A stretch of 64,000 bases of DNA from Spirochaeta africana DSM 8902 (lineage in GTDB: Bacteria > Spirochaetota > Spirochaetia > DSM-27196 > DSM-8902): positions 2,108,001 through 2,172,000 of the forward strand of contig NC_017098.1 of the NCBI RefSeq assembly GCF_000242595.2, given 5' to 3'. This document shows, piece by piece, positions 59,649-64,000 of this stretch. Every line of letters begins with the position of its first letter. Within the stretch, counting starts at the first letter, position 1. The notes under the pieces were generated by a model. It did no database searches. It was not told the origin of the DNA and saw nothing but the letters and a program-made list of their open reading frames with translations. The position numbers and the translations under genes were made by a program.

Positions 59649-62600
59649 CGAATCCCCTCCAGCGCAGCCCGGGCAGCCGAGGTGGTGGTGGTATACGGCA
59701 CCTTTCGGCGCACCGATTCGATACGTAACGCACTGTCATCCATCTGGGTAAACCGACCCTTGGGGGTGTTGATCAGCAGATCCACCCGCCCCGAGCGCAT
59801 ATGATCAATAATATTGGGATGCCCCTCATGCACCTTCAGGATAACCTCGCTGAAAACCCCGTGCTGAAACAGAAAGTCTGCGGTGCCGCGCGTAGCACAG
59901 ATCTCGAAACCGATCTCCTGAAAGCCGCGCACGATATCCAGAATACCATCCTTGTCATCCTCGTGCACCGACACAAAAACCCGCCCGGAGACCGGCAGCC
60001 GGGTACCGGTTGCCTGGGTCGCCTTGGCAAAGGCCTCGCCAAAATCAGCACCGATGCCGATAACCTCGCCGGTTGATTTCATCTCCGGCCCCAGCAGCGG
60101 ATCCTGGTCCCGGAAGCGGTCAAAGCTGAACATGGCTTCCTTCACCGCCCAGCCCACTACACATTCACCTACAGCAACGAGGTGCGGCGCATCTGCCGGC
60201 ACCAGTCCCTGGGCAACCAGATCCTGGCCCAGCCACAGCTTTACGGCGGCATCTACCATGTCTACCCCGGAGGCTTTCGACAGAAACGGGACGGTACGCG
60301 AGGCTCGCGGATTGACCTCAAGGACATACAGTACATCGTTCTGGACCGCAAACTGGATATTCAGAAAACCTCGCACTCCCAGATCTCTGGCAATCTCGGC
60401 GGTGGCAATCTTCATGCGTTCCAGCACCTCCGGGTTGGATTTATACGGCGGAAAAACGCAGGCCGAGTCCCCGGAATGCACCCCGGCAGCCTCGATGTGC
60501 TGCATGATGCCGCCAATATATACGTTGGCACCATCACTGATGGCGTCAATGTCGTACTCAAAGGCATCCTCCAGGAACTGATCCACCAGCACCGGCTGAT
60601 CCTCGCGAATCACTACCCCCTGGGCAAGAAACTTTTCCAGCTCCTGCCGGGTGTAGGCAATCACCATACTGCGCCCGCCCAGTACAAACGAAGGCCGCAG
60701 CAGCACCGGATACCCGATCTCCTCAGCACTGTGATATACATCCTCGACGGTACCGGCCATTCGGTTGACTGGCTGCTCAAGCCCCAGCCGATTGATCAGG
60801 CTGGAGAACAAGCCGCGATCCTCTACCCCCTGGATCGACTCGACCGATGTACCAACAATCGAGACACCAGCCTGCTGCAGATCCTCGGCCATGTTCAGCG
60901 GGGTCTGCCCGCCAAGCTGTACCACCACGTCACGAACCTTCTCCTTGCGGACTATCGACAGCACATCCTCGGGGGTCAGCGGCTCCAGATACAGGCGGTC
61001 ACTGACGTTAAAATCGGTGGATACGGTCTCCGGGTTGGAGTTCACAATTATGGTTTTTACCCCCTGGCGTCGATAGGCCATCGATGACAGGGTACAACAG
61101 GTATCAAACTCCAGACCCTGGCCGATGCGGTTCGGACCGCTGGCAAGAATCATGACCGCCGGCTGCTCGGACGAGCCACCCTCGTCGAGCTCCCCGTAGG
61201 TACTGTAGAAATACGGGGTGTCGGCAGCGAACTCCCCACTGCAGGTGTCCACGAAATGGTACACGGCGTGGATATCGTGGCGCTCACGCAACGCCGTGAT
61301 CTCACTCACGGTTTCATTGCGCAGAACCGCGATTCGCTGATCGGTCAGCCCGCTGCGCTTGGCCTCAAGCAGCAATGAGCGCGTCAGTTCCTCTCCGGCG
61401 ATCCGTTTCTCAAGCTCGGCCAACTCGGCAAATGCATGCAAAAACCAGGGATCATACCCGGTATCCTGCTGCAGCTGATCCAGCACTGCCCGGCCGCCCG
61501 CAACTATCCGGCTATAGGCAGCAAAAATCCGCCGCGGGTGCAGGGTTCGGGTCATGCGCAGTATTTCCTCCTCCGGGAGGTCCATCTGCTCAAGGCCGTC
61601 AAACCCGAACTCGCCGGCGCGAATAGCCTTGTTGAGCGCCTCGGGGAAGGTCCGTCCGATGGCCAGGGTCTCGCCGACCGATTTCATTTGGGTACCGAGC
61701 TCGGCATAACCGGCAGGGAACTTCTCCAGTTCGAACCGGGGAACCTTGACCGCAACATAATCCAGCGACGGCTCGAAACAGCTTACCGTCTTGCCGGTTA
61801 TGTCGTTCACGATCTCGTCCAGGGTAAAACCGACCGCCAGGCGGGCTGCGCAGCGGGCAATCGGGAACCCGGTTGCCTTGCTGGCCAGCGCCGAGCTGCG
61901 TGAAACACGCGGGTTCATCTCGATTATTACCATGCGCCCGTCTTCCGGGTTGACCGCGAACTGGACATTCGACCCGCCGCACTCAACCCCTACCGCCTGC
62001 AGGATCCGGATAGCGGCGGTACGCATATGCTGATACTCACGATCGCTCAGGGTCTGTATCGGCGCCACCGTGATACTGTCACCGGTATGCACCCCCATCG
62101 GGTCGACGTTCTCGATGGAACAGACCACAACAGCATTATCCGCCTGATCCCGCATGACCTCCAGCTCGAACTCCTTCCAGCCAAGCAGCGACTCGTCGAG
62201 CAGAACCTGGTGAACCGGACTCTCGGCCAGGGCCCACTCGATGAACTCATCGAACTGATCCTCTGAATAGGCGATGCTGCCGCCTCGTCCACCCAGGGTA
62301 TAGCTGGGGCGAATAATAATCGGCACCCCGACCTTGTCCAGGAAGGCTCGCGCCTCTTCCAGCGAGGTTACCAGGGTAGAGTTGGGATTCTCCAGTCCGA
62401 TACTGGTCATCAGTTCCTTGAACTTGCCGCGATCCTCGGCAATCTGGATAGCATCGATGCCGGCCCCCAGCAGCTCTACCCCGTATTTCTCGAAAATTCC
62501 GGCTTCTGCCAGATCGAGGGTCAGATTGAGTGCCGTCTGTCCACCCATGGTTGGCAGTACTGCATCGGGGCGCTCCTTGCGGATAATGTCCTCGACGTAG

Positions 62601-62815
62601 GGAACCTCCAGGGGATCCATGTAGATCGCATCGGCGGTACCCGGGGTGGTCATAATCGTGGCAGGGTTCGGGTTCACCAGAATCACCCGGTACCCCTCTT
62701 CCTTCAGTGCCCGCACCGCCTGGTTGCCGGAGTAGTCAAACTCACAGGCCTGGCCGATTACGATCGGACCGGAGCCGAAAATCAGTATGCTGGAAATATC
62801 CCGTCGAGCTGGCAT
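59591..62815 (-). CDS. carB: Carbamoyl-phosphate synthase large subunit, second copy (with carA)
   Basis: 1074 residues, full length. First half: [47 protein letters not shown]. Second half: [45 protein letters not shown]-like C-terminal domain [14 protein letters not shown]. It differs from the copy at 4943-8161 in many positions (for example the central region and C terminus), so it is an old paralogue or an acquired gene. AAGGAG lies 10 bases before ATG 62815. It follows carA by 27 bases, which marks it as the partner of that subunit. Confidence 0.96.
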   Translation of the reverse strand: MPARRDISSILIFGSGPIVIGQACEFDYSGNQAVRALKEEGYRVILVNPNPATIMTTPGTADAIYMDPLEVPYVEDIIRKERPDAVLPTMGGQTALNLTLDLAEAGIFEKYGVELLGAGIDAIQIAEDRGKFKELMTSIGLENPNSTLVTSLEEARAFLDKVGVPIIIRPSYTLGGRGGSIAYSEDQFDEFIEWALAESPVHQVLLDESLLGWKEFELEVMRDQADNAVVVCSIENVDPMGVHTGDSITVAPIQTLSDREYQHMRTAAIRILQAVGVECGGSNVQFAVNPEDGRMVIIEMNPRVSRSSALASKATGFPIARCAARLAVGFTLDEIVNDITGKTVSCFEPSLDYVAVKVPRFELEKFPAGYAELGTQMKSVGETLAIGRTFPEALNKAIRAGEFGFDGLEQMDLPEEEILRMTRTLHPRRIFAAYSRIVAGGRAVLDQLQQDTGYDPWFLHAFAELAELEKRIAGEELTRSLLLEAKRSGLTDQRIAVLRNETVSEITALRERHDIHAVYHFVDTCSGEFAADTPYFYSTYGELDEGGSSEQPAVMILASGPNRIGQGLEFDTCCTLSSMAYRRQGVKTIIVNSNPETVSTDFNVSDRLYLEPLTPEDVLSIVRKEKVRDVVVQLGGQTPLNMAEDLQQAGVSIVGTSVESIQGVEDRGLFSSLINRLGLEQPVNRMAGTVEDVYHSAEEIGYPVLLRPSFVLGGRSMVIAYTRQELEKFLAQGVVIREDQPVLVDQFLEDAFEYDIDAISDGANVYIGGIMQHIEAAGVHSGDSACVFPPYKSNPEVLERMKIATAEIARDLGVRGFLNIQFAVQNDVLYVLEVNPRASRTVPFLSKASGVDMVDAAVKLWLGQDLVAQGLVPADAPHLVAVGECVVGWAVKEAMFSFDRFRDQDPLLGPEMKSTGEVIGIGADFGEAFAKATQATGTRLPVSGRVFVSVHEDDKDGILDIVRGFQEIGFEICATRGTADFLFQHGVFSEVILKVHEGHPNIIDHMRSGRVDLLINTPKGRFTQMDDSALRIESVRRKVPYTTTTSAARAALEGIRHLQKGEVVARPLPSTQAL

Positions 62816-62842
62816 GAGCCTCTCCTTTTCGTGTATGCAGGG

Positions 62843-64000
62843 TTATGCGTGAACCGTTGTTGGGGCGAGTTCTATAAATCGATCAAATATCCACTTGGCA
62901 TCATCCGGACCGGGTGAGCTCTCGGGATGAAACTGGGCCGTACGCAGGTTGCGCGAATCATCCTTTATTCCCTCGACAGTGCCGTCGTTGGCATTGCGAA
63001 ACCACACCGAAACCCCTTCTGGCAGGCTGTCTTCAAGTACGGTGAATCCGTGGTTTTGCGAGGTCACAAATACCTTCCCGGTTTCTTCGTCCCGTACCGG
63101 GTGATTCACCCCGTGATGACCGAACTTCATCTTGGCGGTTTTTGCGCCAGCCGCCAGCGAGATCAGCTGATGGCCAAGGCAGATGCCAAACACACCGGTC
63201 TTGCCGATCAGCCCCTGTACCGCTGATATCTGCTGCTCCAGAACGGCCGGATCACCGGGGCCGTTGGATATCAGCACTGCCTGCGGTTCATAGGCAAGTA
63301 TCTCCTCGGCACTGCTCAGGCTTGGCATCAGTACGACCTTGCAGCCGCGAGCGGTGAGTTCCCGCACAATATTGGCCTTGCTGCCGCAGTCCAGCAGTAC
63401 GAATCGCGGGCTTCCGGTCGGATTAAAGATTGCCGGCACGCTGCAGCCGACATCGGCAAGCAGATTGCGTCCCTCCATATCCGGGAAGCCCCGCAGGTAC
63501 GCCAGTACTGTCTCTCTGTCTTTGTCGGAGAGTTCATCGCCAGCTGCGTCCACCAGCATCCCGCGCATGCTGCCATGATCGCGCAGCATCAAGGTCAGGC
63601 CGCGGGTATCAACCTCGGTAATCCCGGGGATGCTGTGGTTTTTCAGGAACTCATCCAGCCCGATGCGACCAGCCGGAACCGGCCCACGATACAGGGAGCG
63701 TACAATCAGTGCCGCCGCCTTGATGCCGCGAATATCATCGCGATTCTCCGGGCCGCTTTCTCCCCATTCGTCCATATCGCCGTAGTTACCTGCGTGCGGA
63801 TAGGTAAGCACCACCAGTTGCCCGGTATACGACGGGTCGGTCAACACCTCGTGGTATCCGCTCATAGCGGTGTTAAACACCACCTCGCCAGCCCCGCTGT
63901 ATCCAGCCGGTGCCAGCCCTTTCAGATCGGCAACCGATGCTGCGGCACCGCCAAACCCCTTCCCGTAAAATACCTGTCCGTTTTCCAGGACCAGGAATCT
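62843..64000 (-). CDS. carA: Carbamoyl-phosphate synthase small subunit (5' end cut by the window)
   Basis: The frame is open to the right edge (385 codons plus stop seen; the start lies outside). It begins in the window with RFLVLENGQVFYGKGFG, near the family N terminus. It hydrolyses glutamine and passes ammonia to CarB. Class I amidotransferase triad: Cys in FGICLGHQL, His and Glu in AQFHPESSPGP. It is followed by carB (27-base gap). Confidence 0.97.
   Translation of the reverse strand, partial: RFLVLENGQVFYGKGFGGAAASVADLKGLAPAGYSGAGEVVFNTAMSGYHEVLTDPSYTGQLVVLTYPHAGNYGDMDEWGESGPENRDDIRGIKAAALIVRSLYRGPVPAGRIGLDEFLKNHSIPGITEVDTRGLTLMLRDHGSMRGMLVDAAGDELSDKDRETVLAYLRGFPDMEGRNLLADVGCSVPAIFNPTGSPRFVLLDCGSKANIVRELTARGCKVVLMPSLSSAEEILAYEPQAVLISNGPGDPAVLEQQISAVQGLIGKTGVFGICLGHQLISLAAGAKTAKMKFGHHGVNHPVRDEETGKVFVTSQNHGFTVLEDSLPEGVSVWFRNANDGTVEGIKDDSRNLRTAQFHPESSPGPDDAKWIFDRFIELAPTTVHA

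Noticed and set aside
1-64000. CRISPR arrays, prophage genes, integrase or toxin-antitoxin pairs
   Set aside because: No spaced direct repeats, cas-like, phage structural, integrase or small paired ORFs with ribosome-binding sites were seen.

Overview
The window is about 57 % GC by eye, almost fully coding, with no gap over 300 bases. It looks like chromosomal DNA of a free-living spirochaete (Spirochaeta / Alkalispirochaeta type). Supporting signs are a CheA/CheB/CheR/CheX/CheY chemotaxis set, SpoVG, an RpoS-type sigma factor, a long protein of a type I associate with spirochaetes, and many lipoproteins with loose lipoboxes. The genus assignment is an inference. All gene names come from reading motifs; no database search was run.

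Layout. 1-2.4 kb (minus): an operon of cNMP-binding protein, aldo/keto reductase and metallo-beta-lactamase-fold hydrolase. 2.4-4.9 kb (plus): an ABC importer (lipoprotein, ATPase, permease). 4.9-8.2 kb (minus): a solitary carB. 8.2-9.5 kb: a complete insertion sequence lodged between that carB and a lipoprotein gene. 10-12.7 kb: PilZ protein, KDPG aldolase and a ring-cleaving dioxygenase-like protein. 12.7-17 kb: a retropepsin/PDZ-like lipoprotein, then a cheY-cheX-membrane CheA-like kinase module. 17-19.2 kb (minus): an NlpD-like protein followed by an RpoS-like sigma factor, with tRNA-Asp and tRNA-Pro upstream. 19.3 kb: an 83-bp non-autonomous relative of the insertion sequence. 19.5-22.6 kb: a PpiD/SurA-like chaperone and a DUF115 protein.

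22.7-31 kb (minus): STAS, cheA, cheR, cheB, cheY, a hybrid kinase, then lepA from its own promoter. 31-39 kb (minus): tRNA-Gln, rplY, pth, tilS, ftsH, a TPR protein and a DegP-like lipoprotein. 39-44.3 kb (minus): rplU, prp, rpmA, obg, a nadD-yqeK fusion, an LCP protein, rsfS and spoVG. 44.4-47.4 kb: an envelope protein, a thioredoxin-like protein and recQ. 47.5-58 kb (minus): an unknown spirochaete-type protein, pgeF, argS, gltB and gltD. 58-64 kb: citramalate synthase converging on carB, with carA running off the right edge.

Main points of interest. (1) Eight operon-leading genes have a sigma70-like -10 box only 6-8 nt before the start codon and no Shine-Dalgarno, which predicts leaderless mRNAs. 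(2) CheA carries an insert that matches the 24-residue MshEN c-di-GMP-binding motif, so the second messenger may act directly on the chemotaxis kinase. (3) The insertion sequence and its miniature derivative share TA-flanked inverted repeats, and the transposase ribosome-binding site lies in a hairpin. (4) An nlpD-rpoS gene order like that of enterobacteria is present, and the LytM domain has lost its zinc ligands. (5) The L27 protease Prp is kept although L27 has no extension to cleave. (6) Two different carB genes are present.
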